From assembly GCA_024236055.1 (NCBI GenBank), contig JACKLF010000004.1, positions 132,974 to 196,973 on the forward strand: a DNA stretch of 64,000 nt. Direction: 5' to 3'. Shown in pieces: positions 34,211-44,000 of the stretch. The notes under the pieces were generated by a model that saw only the letters and a list, made by a program, of their open reading frames with translations, was not told the DNA's origin and did not search any database. The translations under genes and the position numbers were made by a program. The DNA is from Alphaproteobacteria bacterium. Its GTDB lineage: Bacteria > Pseudomonadota > Alphaproteobacteria > Micropepsales > Micropepsaceae. The stretch's first letter is position 1, and every line of letters begins with the position of its first letter.

Positions 34211-34238
34211 AGGCCCAGCCTGACGGCTGGGCTTTTTT
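34211..34238 (+). terminator. Terminator of the initiator tRNA gene
   Basis: GCCCAGCC, loop TGAC, then GGCTGGGC, followed by TTTTTT. Confidence 0.92.
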
Positions 34239-34429
34239 GTTGCCCATGTATGACGCCGCGGTGGAAAAGCCCTGCAATCCATGTATTTGGCGGTTTTTGC
34301 ACGTTTCTTGTGCAGCACTAACTTTGCGACGCTTTCCCGATTGCTGCGGGGTCGGGGCGCCGGTATAACCCCGGCCCTCAAGGCGGGTTTTTCGTGAGTC
34401 TGCCACCCGCCCCGTCGAAGGGAGTGCGC

Positions 34430-34846
<417 letters not shown>

Positions 34847-34862
34847 GCCGCGCCTTGATCGC

Positions 34863-34888
34863 TTATTCCATTGCGCGCTCACGCGCGC
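34863..34888. repeat. TTATTC palindromic core beside dksA
   Basis: TTATTCCATT followed by GCGCGC, loop TCAC, GCGCGC. Same length and frame as the gpmI core at 51337, where the stem is GGCGGC/GCCGCC. Confidence 0.6.
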
Positions 34889-34896
34889 GGGGCTCA

Positions 34897-34944
34897 GCGC
34901 AGGAGCGCCATGAGCGGCGCGAGAAGGTCTACCGGGACGACTAG
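34897..34944 (+). pseudogene. Remnant 3' end of a second dksA copy
   Basis: Sixteen codons encoding AQERHERREKVYRDD and a stop, identical in protein to the end of dksA (34799-34846). All six base differences are third-position synonymous or stop-synonymous (CAC/CAT, GAA/GAG twice, AAA/AAG, GAT/GAC, TAA/TAG). It has no start or upstream coding part. The pattern means both copies were once under coding selection. Confidence 0.85.
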
Positions 34945-34965
34945 CCGAAGCCTGCTCTACCCCTG

Positions 34966-35040
34966 CTCCCCCTTTTGCGCGAAGCGCATGAAAGGGGGAG
35001 ATGTCACAGCGATGGGTCCGCCTTGGCACGGAAGGGGAAG
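34966..35040 (-). repeat. CCCCCTC dispersed repeat, copy B (reversed)
   Basis: CTCCCCCTTTTGCGCGAAGC, then GCATGAAAGGGGGAG, then ATGTCACAGCGATGGGTCCG is the reverse complement of the right half of copies A and D. The far end is degenerate. Confidence 0.7.
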
Positions 35041-35069
35041 TGGGACCGAGAAGCTTCAAAAGAATAAAA

Positions 35070-35098
35070 GGCCGGTGGCAATGCCACCGGCCTTTTTG
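35070..35098. terminator. Rho-independent terminator
   Basis: GGCCGGTGGCA, loop of two to four bases, then TGCCACCGGCC, followed by TTTTTGTT on the plus strand; preceding A residues give some function on the minus strand. Confidence 0.85.
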
Positions 35099-35213
35099 TT
35101 CCCCACCCCTGGCTACACAACGCTCGGGGGTTCAATGATTGCGTTCAAAATAGATTCTGCGAGAGAAGGCCCCGCCTTACCTTGCTGTTGGGTAAAATCG
35201 GGCAGGCCCGATT

Positions 35214-35939
35214 TTACCATGGCATCAAAACATCCAGCACCTGGCTGCCATAGCGCGGCTGCTGCACGTCGGTGACCTGGCCGCGCCCGCCGTAGGAGAT
35301 GCGCGCCTCGGCGATCTGGGCAAGGTTGACGGTGTTGTTCTGGGTGATGTCCTCGCGGCGCACGATGCCCGACACGCGCATGTCGCGCAGTTCGTTGTTC
35401 ACGCGCACTTCCTGGTGACCGTCGATCACCAGGTTGCCGTTGGGCAGGACCTGGGCGACCAGCGCGGCCAGCGTGAGGTTGATGGCTTCGGAGCGGTTGA
35501 TCGCGCCGGTGCCGGCATTGGACATGTCCGAGCCCATCTTCAGCAGGCTGGTGGGATCGACATTGGACGGCAGGGCGCTTTCCAGGCCGAAGAAATTGGT
35601 CAGGTCGGCATTGTCGGTGTTGGTGCGGCTGCGCGTGGAGCTGTTCGACAGCTTGGCGGCGTCGGCGACATTCACATTCACCGTGATCACGTCGCCCACA
35701 TGGGCCGCGCGCGGATCATGGAAGAAGGAGTGCGAGCCGGGCTGCCACAGCGAATTGTCGACATGCATGATCGGCTGGGGCGCGGGGATGGCGGCCACGA
35801 TCTGGCGGCCGGCCGGATTGTCCACCGCGGTCAGCTTGGGCGCCTGGCCGATATTTTCCAGCCGGTCCATCGCGGCGCAGCCGGACAGGGCGGCCCCGGT
35901 CAGGGCGATCGCGGCAATCTTGGGAATGAACGAACGCAT
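35214..35939 (-). CDS. flgH: Flagellar L-ring protein FlgH
   Basis: Outer-membrane lipoprotein ring of the flagellar basal body. 241 residues with lipobox 'LSGCAAMD' (Cys at about 21). Family landmarks: 'SLWQPGSHSFFHDPRAAHVG' followed by 'DVITVNV', 'NGNLVIDGHQEVRVNNE', 'VSGIVRREDITQNNTV' and the C-terminal 'ARISYGGRGQVTDVQQPRYG' with a terminal aromatic. Last gene of the flgF-flgG-flgA-flgH operon, eleven bases after flgA. Confidence 0.96.
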   Translation of the reverse strand: MRSFIPKIAAIALTGAALSGCAAMDRLENIGQAPKLTAVDNPAGRQIVAAIPAPQPIMHVDNSLWQPGSHSFFHDPRAAHVGDVITVNVNVADAAKLSNSSTRSRTNTDNADLTNFFGLESALPSNVDPTSLLKMGSDMSNAGTGAINRSEAINLTLAALVAQVLPNGNLVIDGHQEVRVNNELRDMRVSGIVRREDITQNNTVNLAQIAEARISYGGRGQVTDVQQPRYGSQVLDVLMPW

Positions 35940-35950
35940 GGTGCTGGTTC

Positions 35951-36454
35951 CTATCGGCTGGCGGTACGGGTGGGGGTGCTGACAACGGTGCCGTCGACAC
36001 GCACGGTGCCGGGTGCGGTGACGGTGGCCGAAATCATGCGGTAGGAGACGGGATTCTGGATCGTGACGGTGTCGCCGACGCCGCCTTCGCTCATGGCGCG
36101 GCCGCTGGCGGTGACTTCCACGCCCGGCGCGTTGAACAGCATGGTCACGGTCTGGCCCTTGGTCACCACGATGGGGCGGCGCACATCGCTGGTGCGCACC
36201 GGCTGGCCGGCGCCCAGCACGCGGCGGGCCTGCAGGCCCTTGACCTCGTCGATCTGGGTGGCCACGCCGCCCGTCAGGGCATTGCCCTCGACGGTGGCAT
36301 AGGTCAGGTCGCTTTCGCTCACCACGTCGCCGCGGGCGATCGTGTGGTTGGGCACGACCACGCGGATGGTGGCGGCGAAGGCGTTGGTGGCCGCCATCAG
36401 CGCGGTGGGCAGCGCGAAACAGACGGTCAGGGTGATAAGGAATCGGCGCATCAT
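35951..36454 (-). CDS. flgA: FlgA, P-ring assembly chaperone
   Basis: 167 residues with a signal peptide (about 1-27) and the SAF/ChapFlgA region: 'VVPNHTIARGDVVSESDLTY', 'QARRVLGAGQPVRTSDV', 'VVTKGQTVTMLFNAPGVEVT'. The N-terminal domain of enterobacterial FlgA is absent, which is usual in Alphaproteobacteria. It chaperones FlgI, encoded at 53.7 kb. Two bases separate it from flgG. Confidence 0.92.
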   Translation of the reverse strand: MMRRFLITLTVCFALPTALMAATNAFAATIRVVVPNHTIARGDVVSESDLTYATVEGNALTGGVATQIDEVKGLQARRVLGAGQPVRTSDVRRPIVVTKGQTVTMLFNAPGVEVTASGRAMSEGGVGDTVTIQNPVSYRMISATVTAPGTVRVDGTVVSTPTRTASR

Positions 36455-36456
36455 GA

Positions 36457-37245
36457 TCAGGCTCCCAGCCGTGCGGTGTTCTGCAGCATCTGGTCGGCGG
36501 CAGAAATCACCTTGGAGTTCATTTCATAGGCCCGCTGGGCGGTGATCAGCGCGGTGATCTCGTCCACCGAGTTGACGTTGGAGGTTTCCAGGAAGCCCTG
36601 CTGGATGGTGCCGTAGCCGGTCGACGCCGGAACACCCGCCTGGGGCGCGCCCGAACCGGGCGTTTCGATGTACAGGTTGTTGCCCAGCGCCTGCAGACCC
36701 GCCTCGTTGGGAAAGCGCGTCAGCTCAAGCTGGCCGACCGTCTGGGGCGTGGAGTTGCCCGCCACCGTGGCGTTGACCTGGCCCTGAGCGTTGATCGTCA
36801 CGCTCAGCGTGTTCTGCGGAATGGCGATGCCCGGCTGGATGATCAGCCCGTCCTGGGTCACAAGCTGGCCCTGGGGGCTCAGCGAGAAATTGCCCGAGCG
36901 GGTATAGGCATCGGTGCCGTCGGCCTGCTGCACCCGGAAGAAGCCCGGGCCCTGGATGGCGACGTCATACGGATTGCCGGTCGACTTCAGGTCGCCCTGG
37001 GTGGTGATGCGATAGACCGCGGCGGTGCGCACGCCCGCGCCCAGCTGGATGCCGTTGGGGGCATAGGTGCCCTGGTCCGAGGTCTGCGAACCGGGGGTCT
37101 GGATGTTCTGGTAGAGCAGGTCCTGGAATTCGGCGCGCTGCTGCTTGAAGGCCGTGGTGTTCATGTTCGCCAGGTTGTTGGCGATGACTTCCACATTGGT
37201 CTGCTGGGCCAGCATGCCGGTGGAGGCGATGGAAAGAGCTCTCAT
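36457..37245 (-). CDS. flgG: Flagellar distal rod protein FlgG
   Basis: 262 residues. N-terminal rod motif 'MLAQQTNVEVIANNLANMNT' then 'TAFKQQRAEFQDLLYQ', central 'PYDVAIQGPGFFRV', C-terminal 'NVDEITALITAQRAYEMNS' type helix ('VNSVDEITALITAQRAYEMN'). Full length for the family. Second gene of the operon; twelve bases after flgF. Confidence 0.97.
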   Translation of the reverse strand: MRALSIASTGMLAQQTNVEVIANNLANMNTTAFKQQRAEFQDLLYQNIQTPGSQTSDQGTYAPNGIQLGAGVRTAAVYRITTQGDLKSTGNPYDVAIQGPGFFRVQQADGTDAYTRSGNFSLSPQGQLVTQDGLIIQPGIAIPQNTLSVTINAQGQVNATVAGNSTPQTVGQLELTRFPNEAGLQALGNNLYIETPGSGAPQAGVPASTGYGTIQQGFLETSNVNSVDEITALITAQRAYEMNSKVISAADQMLQNTARLGA

Positions 37246-37257
37246 GGGTCAGGTCTC

Positions 37258-37998
37258 CTAGGCAGCCGGCATGGAGCCGAGTTTCTCAACGGCATCCGTC
37301 TGCATGTCTTGCTGGTTCTTGGACAGGGTGGCGGTCGCCTCATAGGCGCGCATCACCTCGATCATGTGGCTGATTTCCAGCACGGGCTGGACGTTGGAGC
37401 CTTCCAGCGCGCCCTGGCGGATATCCAGCACCGCCGGAACGGTGGGCGCCTGGTCGGTGGAATAAAGGTTCGCGCCTTCCTTGGTCAGCGCCGCATCGTC
37501 GGCGAAATCGACCACGCGCACCTTGGCAAGCTGGCCGGTGCGGCCCGAAACCGTGCCGTCCGGGGCGATGCGGATGTCGCCGTCATCGGGGGTGATGGTG
37601 ATGGCGCCGCCGTCGCCCTGCAGCACATAGCCATTGGAATTGACGATCTGGCCGGCCGCATCCAGCGAGAAGTGACCGTCGCGGGTATAGCGCAGGCCCT
37701 GGGGCGTCTGCACCGCGAAATAGCCCTTGCCGTTGATCGCCAGGTCGAAGGGCGCGCCGGTCTGGTTCAGCTGGCCCTGGCTGGAATCGCGCACGATGCC
37801 CGCATCCTTGACGAAGCTGATCTGCTGGGTGCCGGTCTGGCCCTCGGCAGGATTCATGTCGGCGACATATTCCTCGAACTTCGCGCTCTCGCGCTTGAAG
37901 CCCGGCGTGGAGGCGTTGGCGATATTGTTGGCAATCACATCGATCGCGCGATAGGCGGCGATCTGATGGGAAAGACTAACAAGAAGTGAATTGTCCAT
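37258..37998 (-). CDS. flgF: Flagellar proximal rod protein FlgF
   Basis: 246 residues. 'YRAIDVIANNIANASTPGFK' is the N-terminal rod signature, 'PFDLAINGKGYFAVQTPQGL' the core, and 'NVQPVLEISHMIEVMRAYEA' the C-terminal helix. First gene of the leftward flagellar operon. A strong sigma-54 promoter lies 42-58 bases upstream of the start, with an inverted repeat across it. Confidence 0.96.
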   Translation of the reverse strand: MDNSLLVSLSHQIAAYRAIDVIANNIANASTPGFKRESAKFEEYVADMNPAEGQTGTQQISFVKDAGIVRDSSQGQLNQTGAPFDLAINGKGYFAVQTPQGLRYTRDGHFSLDAAGQIVNSNGYVLQGDGGAITITPDDGDIRIAPDGTVSGRTGQLAKVRVVDFADDAALTKEGANLYSTDQAPTVPAVLDIRQGALEGSNVQPVLEISHMIEVMRAYEATATLSKNQQDMQTDAVEKLGSMPAA

Positions 37999-38001
37999 TT
38001 G

Positions 38002-38042
38002 GCACCTGTCGAGATCGTTCTGATCCTCGGACCGACAGGTGC
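38002..38042. promoter_or_regulatory. Inverted repeat across the flgF promoter/leader
   Basis: GCACCTGTCG (38002-38011) and CGACAGGTGC (38033-38042) form a perfect 10-bp inverted repeat 21 bases apart. The right arm covers the -12 element of the sigma-54 promoter and the left arm lies just before the flgF start. It could be an operator or a leader hairpin. Confidence 0.6.
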
Positions 38043-38056
38043 AGCCGCCGTGCCAG
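38040..38056 (-). promoter_or_regulatory. Sigma-54 promoter of flgF-flgG-flgA-flgH
   Basis: On the minus strand: CTGGCACGGCGGCTGCA. It matches YTGGCACG-N4-TTGCW at all but one position, with GG and GC exactly twelve apart. Predicted transcription start about 38029, giving a leader of about 30 bases. Confidence 0.85.
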
Positions 38057-38116
38057 CATGGTTATCGGCGCTTTTGCTGGATTTTTGCACGCACCGCGCG
38101 CGCCATGCGGAAATTC

Positions 38117-38146
38117 TTGCCGGGCGAAAGCGGCCCTACCCGGCAA
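38117..38146. promoter_or_regulatory. Inverted repeat upstream of fliL
   Basis: TTGCCGGG (38117-38124) and CCCGGCAA (38139-38146) are perfect 8-bp arms 14 bases apart in the flgF/fliL divergent region. A lone TTAAC half-site follows (38160). A binding site for a flagellar activator is plausible but not shown. Confidence 0.45.
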
Positions 38147-38210
38147 TTTGAACCACTCCTTAACCACGTTTGCCTAGGGTGGCCGCGTCCACTTCAAGAG
38201 ATGCACTCTC

Positions 38211-38753
38211 ATGGCCGACGAAAAAAGCGCACCCGGCGACGACAATGGCGAAAACGCCGCCGCCGAAGGCGAAGCCCCCAAGACGGGGCTGAAGAAGTTT
38301 CTGACCAAGAAGATGCTGATGATTGCGGTGCCCGCACTACTGCTTGTGGTGGGCGGCGGCGGCGCGGGCGCGTACTTCTTTCTCTTTGCGGGGCACGCAG
38401 CGGAAGGCGAACACGCCCAGGCCGAACCCGAACACATCACCCCGCCCAAGGTCGCGTTCAGCGACATGGCCGACATCCTGGTCAACATCCAGTCCAATGA
38501 CGGCACCCCGGCCTATCTGAAGCTGTCGGTGTCGCTGGAGCTGGACGATGAGGAGCACAAGGAGGCGCTGCAGCCCCTGATGCCCCGCATCACCGACCAG
38601 TTCCAGGCCTATCTGCGCGAATTGCGGCTGGACGACCTGAAAGGGTCCGCCGGCGTGCTGCGCCTGAAGGAAGAGCTGCTGCGCCGCGTGAATGTGGCGG
38701 CCGCGCCCTATCATGTGCGCGACGTGCTGCTCAAGGAAATGATCGTCCAGTAA
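38211..38753 (+). CDS. fliL: Flagellar basal-body protein FliL
   Basis: 180 residues. Acidic N-terminus, one membrane helix (about 40-62, 'MLMIAVPALLLVVGGGG'), then the periplasmic FliL domain ('VNIQSNDGTPAYLKLSVSLE', 'RITDQFQAYLRELRLDDLKG') ending 'VRDVLLKEMIVQ'. It surrounds the stator units and affects motor torque. It starts the rightward operon fliL-fliM-DUF6468-motE. Confidence 0.95.
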   Translation: MADEKSAPGDDNGENAAAEGEAPKTGLKKFLTKKMLMIAVPALLLVVGGGGAGAYFFLFAGHAAEGEHAQAEPEHITPPKVAFSDMADILVNIQSNDGTPAYLKLSVSLELDDEEHKEALQPLMPRITDQFQAYLRELRLDDLKGSAGVLRLKEELLRRVNVAAAPYHVRDVLLKEMIVQ

Positions 38754-38797
38754 CCCTGCCCGAATAGCCAGACATCCAGCCCTTCAGAGACCCGACC

Positions 38798-39859
38798 ATG
38801 GCCGAAGAAACCACCCAAGCCGCCGAGAGTGAAGCGCCCGACGCCGCCTCCACCTTCGAGACGGGCGTCGATCCCAGTGCCGGCGCCGAACGGGTGCTGA
38901 ACCAGGAGGAAATCGATTCCCTTCTGGGCTTTGACGTCAACAACGAGCAGATGCAGGACAAGTCCGGCGTCCGCGCCATCATCAATTCGGCGCTGGTCTC
39001 CTATGAACGCCTGCCGATGCTGGAAATCGTCTTCGACCGCCTGGTGCGGCTGATGACCACCAGCTTGCGCAATTTCACCAGCGACAATGTCGAGGTGAGC
39101 CTGGATTCCATCACCTCCATCCGCTTCGGCGACTATCTGAACTCCATCCCGCTGCCCGCCATCCTGGCGGTGTTCCATGCCGAACAGCTCGACAATTACG
39201 GCCTGTTCACGGTCGATTCCAACCTGATCTATTCGATCGTCGACGTGCTTCTGGGCGGGCGGCGCGGTTCCTCGGCCATGCGGATCGAGGGCCGTCCCTA
39301 CACCACCATCGAACGCACCCTGGTCCAGCGCATGATCGAGGTGATCATGCAGGACATGCGCGCCGCCTTCGAACCCCTGGCCCCGGTCAGCTTCACCCTG
39401 GACCGCCTGGAAACCAATCCGCGCTTCGCCGCCATCGCCCGGCCCGCCAACGCCGCCATCCTGGTCAAGCTGCGCATCGACATGGAAGACCGCGGCGGGC
39501 GCACCGAGCTGCTGCTGCCCTATGCCACGCTGGAGCCCATCCGCAAGCTGCTGCTGCAGCAGTTCATGGGCGAGAAGTTCGGCCGCGACTCGATCTGGGA
39601 AAGCCATCTGGCCACCGAATTGTGGTCCACCAAGATCGACATCGAGGCGATCCTGGACGAACAGACCATGCCGCTGAGCAAGGTCATGAACATGGAAGTC
39701 GGCCAGACGCTGATGCTGGGCGCCACGCCCGAATCGCGGGTCGAGCTGCGCTGCCGCGGCGTGCCGCTGCTGACCGGCCGCATGGGCCGGGTCAATTCCA
39801 ATGTCGCCGTGCGGGTCGATGAAGCCGTCGAACGCACCGACGCCTCCCGTGCCCTTTAA
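38798..39859 (+). CDS. fliM: Flagellar switch protein FliM
   Basis: 353 residues. An N-terminal acidic extension of about 27 residues precedes the CheY-P-binding motif 'VLNQEEIDSLLGF'. The middle CheC-like domain follows ('FGDYLNSIPLPAILAVFHAE', 'IYSIVDVLLGGRRG'), then a C-terminal SpoA-like domain ('GQTLMLGATPESRVELRCRG'). It forms the C-ring with FliG and FliN, which are not in this window. 44 bases after fliL. Confidence 0.96.
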   Translation: MAEETTQAAESEAPDAASTFETGVDPSAGAERVLNQEEIDSLLGFDVNNEQMQDKSGVRAIINSALVSYERLPMLEIVFDRLVRLMTTSLRNFTSDNVEVSLDSITSIRFGDYLNSIPLPAILAVFHAEQLDNYGLFTVDSNLIYSIVDVLLGGRRGSSAMRIEGRPYTTIERTLVQRMIEVIMQDMRAAFEPLAPVSFTLDRLETNPRFAAIARPANAAILVKLRIDMEDRGGRTELLLPYATLEPIRKLLLQQFMGEKFGRDSIWESHLATELWSTKIDIEAILDEQTMPLSKVMNMEVGQTLMLGATPESRVELRCRGVPLLTGRMGRVNSNVAVRVDEAVERTDASRAL

Positions 39860-39892
39860 TTCCACGAACAACACCAACAAGAGAGACGATCC

Positions 39893-40324
39893 GTGATCGC
39901 CAACTTCATCTCCAATCTGGGCCCCGCCTTCTTCCTGGAACTGGCGCTGGACTTCCTGCTGGTCTTCACGCTGGGCTATTGCATCGTGCTGGAGCGGCGC
40001 CTGGCCGCCGTGCGCAAGGGCCAGGAAGGCCTGTCGCGCACCATCGGCGAGCTGAACATGGCTATCGCCGGGGCCGGCGCCTCGCTGCGCGCGCTGAAAG
40101 CCGCCACCGGCGAAGCCGCCACCACGCTGGACGAGCGCCTCAAGCGCGCGCGCCTGCATATCGACGAACTTTCGGTACTGACCGCCTCGGGCGAGCGCAT
40201 CGCCGCGCGCATGGAAACCGCGACCCCGTCTTCCGCTTCGGCGCGTGCCGCGCGCCCGGCCGCCGCCGACATGGCGCTGCCGTCTGCCTCGATCATGAGC
40301 CGCCTGGAAAGGTCCGCGAAATGA
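39893..40324 (+). CDS. DUF6468-type flagellar-locus protein
   Basis: 143 residues, starting with GTG at 39893 after an AGAGA site. One N-terminal membrane helix ('FFLELALDFLLVFTLGYCIV'), then a coiled-coil-like helical region ('SRTIGELNMAIAGAGASLRA', 'LDERLKRARLHIDELSVLTA') and an Ala-rich tail. It matches the small protein usually encoded between fliM and the MotE-like gene in Alphaproteobacteria (DUF6468). Molecular role unknown. Confidence 0.75.
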   Translation: MIANFISNLGPAFFLELALDFLLVFTLGYCIVLERRLAAVRKGQEGLSRTIGELNMAIAGAGASLRALKAATGEAATTLDERLKRARLHIDELSVLTASGERIAARMETATPSSASARAARPAAADMALPSASIMSRLERSAK

Positions 40325-41031
40325 AACTGCCCGCCGCCAAGGGACGCTTTTTCCGCCTGCTGCCTTCGGTCGTGATCGTGGGCGGCGCGCTGCTGGTGGT
40401 GCGCACCTCCGACCTGGTGCACGCCGCCTATGCCGAAGCTTCGGAAGCGACGCACCAGAATGCCGACCTGACTGACGCACCGGTGCCCGCCAACCCCGAT
40501 TATGCCGGCGCCGCCGATGACGCCGCCACCAGCGCCGCCGAGGTGGACGTGATGTCCTCCCTGGCCAAGCGCCGCCGCGAGCTGGATGCGCGCCAGGCGC
40601 AGATGGACACCCAGGCCAACATGCTGGCGGCCACCGAAAAGCGGGTCGACGCCAAGATCGCCCAGCTCAAGCAGCTGCAGGACCAGATCACCGCCCTTCT
40701 GGGCCAGCGCGACGATGCCCAGAAGGCGCAGATCGCCGCCCTGGTGAAGACCTATTCCAACATGAAGCCCAAGGATGCGGCCCGCATCTTCAACAGCCTG
40801 CCCGATGACGTGCTGGTGCCGGTGGCCCAGGCCATGAAGGCCGACGTGCTGGGCACCGTGCTGGCCAATATGAGCGCCGACAACGCCCAGAAGCTGACCG
40901 TCAAGCTGGCCGACCGGCTGACCTTGCCGCAGACCACCAATGCGCTGGCCCCGGCGGGCGCACCGGCGGCCGCGGCGGCAAGTGCCGCGCCGGCCACGGC
41001 CTCCGCCGCCCCGGCCAAGCCTGGGGGGTGA
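40321..41031 (+). CDS. MotE-like flagellar protein (MgtE N-terminal domain)
   Basis: 236 residues. N-terminal membrane helix or signal anchor (about 11-30), a long coiled coil (about 80-135, 'LAKRRRELDARQAQMDTQAN'), then an MgtE_N-type segment 'YSNMKPKDAARIFNSLPDDV' and 'LGTVLANMSADNAQKLTVKL', and a low-complexity Ala/Pro tail. The family includes rhizobial MotE, a chaperone for the periplasmic motor protein MotC. It overlaps DUF6468 by four bases. Confidence 0.85.
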   Translation: MKLPAAKGRFFRLLPSVVIVGGALLVVRTSDLVHAAYAEASEATHQNADLTDAPVPANPDYAGAADDAATSAAEVDVMSSLAKRRRELDARQAQMDTQANMLAATEKRVDAKIAQLKQLQDQITALLGQRDDAQKAQIAALVKTYSNMKPKDAARIFNSLPDDVLVPVAQAMKADVLGTVLANMSADNAQKLTVKLADRLTLPQTTNALAPAGAPAAAAASAAPATASAAPAKPGG

Positions 41032-41041
41032 TCCGGCGTGG

Positions 41042-41056
41042 TTAACCACAGGTTAA
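41042..41056. promoter_or_regulatory. CtrA-type box upstream of the 1120-aa TPR gene
   Basis: TTAACCACAGGTTAA, an exact TTAA-N7-TTAA, 33 bases before the start codon in the 57-base gap after motE. A separate CtrA-responsive promoter inside the flagellar cluster is implied. Confidence 0.7.
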
Positions 41057-41088
41057 CGCCGGACCGCCGATAGTCGCAGCGGAAGGAA

Positions 41089-44000
41089 ATGGTCTTGATC
41101 CGTATCGTTCTCAGGCTGGTGTTGGTGGCGGCGCTTGGCGCCGTGTCGCTGCCGCTTGACGCGCGCGCGGACAGTGTTTCGGGCCGCATGCAGGGCGGCT
41201 ATGGCCGCCTGTCCTTCACCCTGCCCAAGGATGCAAAAATCAGCGCCACCAGCACCGGCGGCGTGCTGGCGATTTCCTTCGGCGCCAAGCCCGACCTGAC
41301 CCCCGCCGCCGTGGCCGCGGCCATGCCCAGCGTTCTGTCGGGCGGCCGCGCCGATGCCGACGGCAAGACCTTCCGCTTCGCCCTGTCGGTGCCGGTGCGC
41401 CTGCATGTCAGCCAGCAGGGCGCCCGTGCGGTGGTCGACCTGGCCCCCACCGATTTCAAGGGCACGATGCCCGACCTGCCCGTGCCGGTGAAAGCCAAGC
41501 CCAAGCCGGTCGATCCGGCCACCCTGCCGGAAGTGAAACTTCGCACGGGCACCTATCCCAACTTCACCCGCCTGGTTTTCGACTGGCCCCGGAATATCGA
41601 CTACTCGGTGTTTCCGGGCGCCGGCAAAATGACCATCCGCTTCGATGCGCTGGCGCGGATGGATGTGTCGGTGATCGCCCGCTTCACCCCGCCCTGGGTC
41701 AAGAATGCCGCCTGGCAGATCGATGGCGGCGCCACGACGGTCACCTTCGAGACGGACTCCGATTCCGGCTATCACGATTTCAAGGACGGCACGCACATCG
41801 TGCTGGACATCCTGGCGCCCAAGACCGACGGCGCGGCCTATACCCCGCCGGGCGACGCCAAGCCCCAGGTCAAGGCGATGGTGGCCGCCAATACCCACAG
41901 TGTCTCTCATGGCATCTCTGGCGCCCAGGCCCAGGCGATCGCCGAAACCGCACAGAAGCTGGAGCCGAAGAAGGCCGAAGCGAAAAAGCCTGAACCCCAC
42001 GAGGCCGAAAAGCACGAAGACGGCAAACAGGCCGCCAAGGACAAGCCAGACGCCGAAAAAACGGATACCAAGGAAGCCAAGGCCGAAGAGCCCAAACAGG
42101 AATTCGCCGACGGCCACCGCACGCGCGACGGCGCGCAGATCACCTTCCACGGCGCCGGCCACAGCGCCAGCGCCGTCTTCGTGCGCGGCATGACCGCCTG
42201 GATCGTGCTGGACGGCACGCCCGGCTTCGATGTCGCAAACCTGCAAAAGGCGCTGGGCGACTTTGCGATGCAGGTCCAGGCGGTTTCCAGCCAGGGGCTC
42301 GGCATCCTGCGCCTGACCCTGAAGGCGCCCGCGCAGATTGCCGCGACCACGCAAGGCAAGGACATGGTGGTCGCCATCGCGCCCAAGGTCGAAGGCACCG
42401 CCCAGCCGGTGGGGCTGGCGCGCAACCAGTCCGATCCGCGCCGCCAGTCGCTGTCCACGCTGCTGCCCGCCGCCGCCCATGCCTATGCCGTGCCCGATCC
42501 GTCGACCGGCGATGTTCTGACCATCGTGCCGGCCGCGCCGGGCCGCGCCGTGCCCGACCGGCGCGTCTTCGTCGATTTCGCCCTGCTGCCCAGCGCCGCG
42601 GGCCTGGTCATCGAGCCCTTTGCCGACGACCTGAAAGTCACCGCGGACAATTCGCGCATCATCATTTCCCGGCCCGAGGGGCTGAGCCTGACACCGCCGC
42701 AACTGCCGGTCGCCCAGTCTCCGGCGGCGCTGGCGCGCTTTGGCGAAGGCCCCAGCTTCATCGACTTCAAGAGCTGGGGCGTGCTGAAGGGCGGCAGCTT
42801 CCTGGCCACCGAACGGCTGATGAACGAGCGCATCGCCAAGCAGCCTGGCGCGGGCGCAAGCGGGGCACGGCTGGACCTGGCGCGCTTCTATCTGGCGCAT
42901 CGTTTCGCCGCCGAGGCGCTGGGCCTGATCGACCTGGTGCAGAACCACGATCCGGCGCTGGCCGGCGACGCCCAGTTGACCACCATGCGCGCGGCCGCCG
43001 ATTACATGATGGGCCGCTATACCCAGGCCCATAACGAACTGGCCGGTCCCGGCTTCGACAGCGTGCGCCACGCCGCCCTGTGGCGCGGCCTGACCGAGGC
43101 GGCGCTGGAAGACTGGAAAAGCGCCCATACCCACCTGGAACAGGCCAGCCCGGTTCTGAACCGCTATCCCGATTACTGGCAGGCCGAGGCGCACCTGGCG
43201 GACGCCGATGCCGCGCTGGGCCTGAACCGGCTGGACCTGGCGGATGCGGCGCTGATGCGCCTGCCCAAGGAGCTGACACCGCACCAGGCGCTGGCGCAGA
43301 AGCTGGTCGAGGCGCGGCTGATGGCCGCCGAAAACCGCTATCACGATGCCGCCCCCGCCTTCAGCGCGGTGGTGCGCGGCGGCGATGAGAAGCTGGCCGC
43401 GGCGGCGATCTATTACCAGACCAATGCGGCGCTTGGCGCGGGCGCGATCACCCGGCCCCAGGCCATCGACACGCTGGAACGGCTGCGCTTCCGCTGGCGC
43501 GGCGACGGGCTGGAGCTGCGCACCCTGCGCAAGCTGGCGGCGCTGTATTTCGACAGCGGCAAGTGGCGCGACGGCCTGAAAACCCTGCGCGTGGCCACCC
43601 AGAGCTTTTCGGGACAGGACGCGGCGCGCACCGCCCAGGACGATATGCGCGCGGCCTTCGTCAACCTGTTCCTGAAGGGTGGCGCCGACAAGATGAAGCC
43701 GGTCGATGCGCTGGCGCTGTTCTATGACAATCTAGACCTGACGCCGATCGGCCCCGACGGCGACCAGATGATCCGCCACATCACCGACCGGCTGGTGGCG
43801 GTGGACCTTTTGGGGCCCGCGGCCAACCTTCTGGCCTATCAGGTGGACAAGCGCCTGGACGGCGTCGCCAAGGCGCAGGTCGCCACCCGCCTGGCCGGCA
43901 TCTATCTGATGGATCACAAGCCGGCGGACGCGGTGAAGATCATCCGCTCTACCGACATCACCGGCCTGCCCGAAGAGGAAATGCATGCGCGCCTGCTGCT

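Larger units (their letters stand above)
34847..35213. other. Non-coding interval after dksA
   Basis: 367 bases without a gene. In order: a palindromic core (34863-34888), a second copy of the dksA 3' end (34897-34944), a reversed CCCCCTC repeat (from 34966) and a terminator (35070-35098). The final 115 bases up to the flgH stop show nothing recognisable. Confidence 0.8.

Noticed and set aside
41053..43344. 763-codon open frame opposite the 1120-aa gene
   Set aside because: The plus-strand reading has a signal peptide, CtrA box and helical repeats; the minus reading has none and is Gly/His/Gln-rich.
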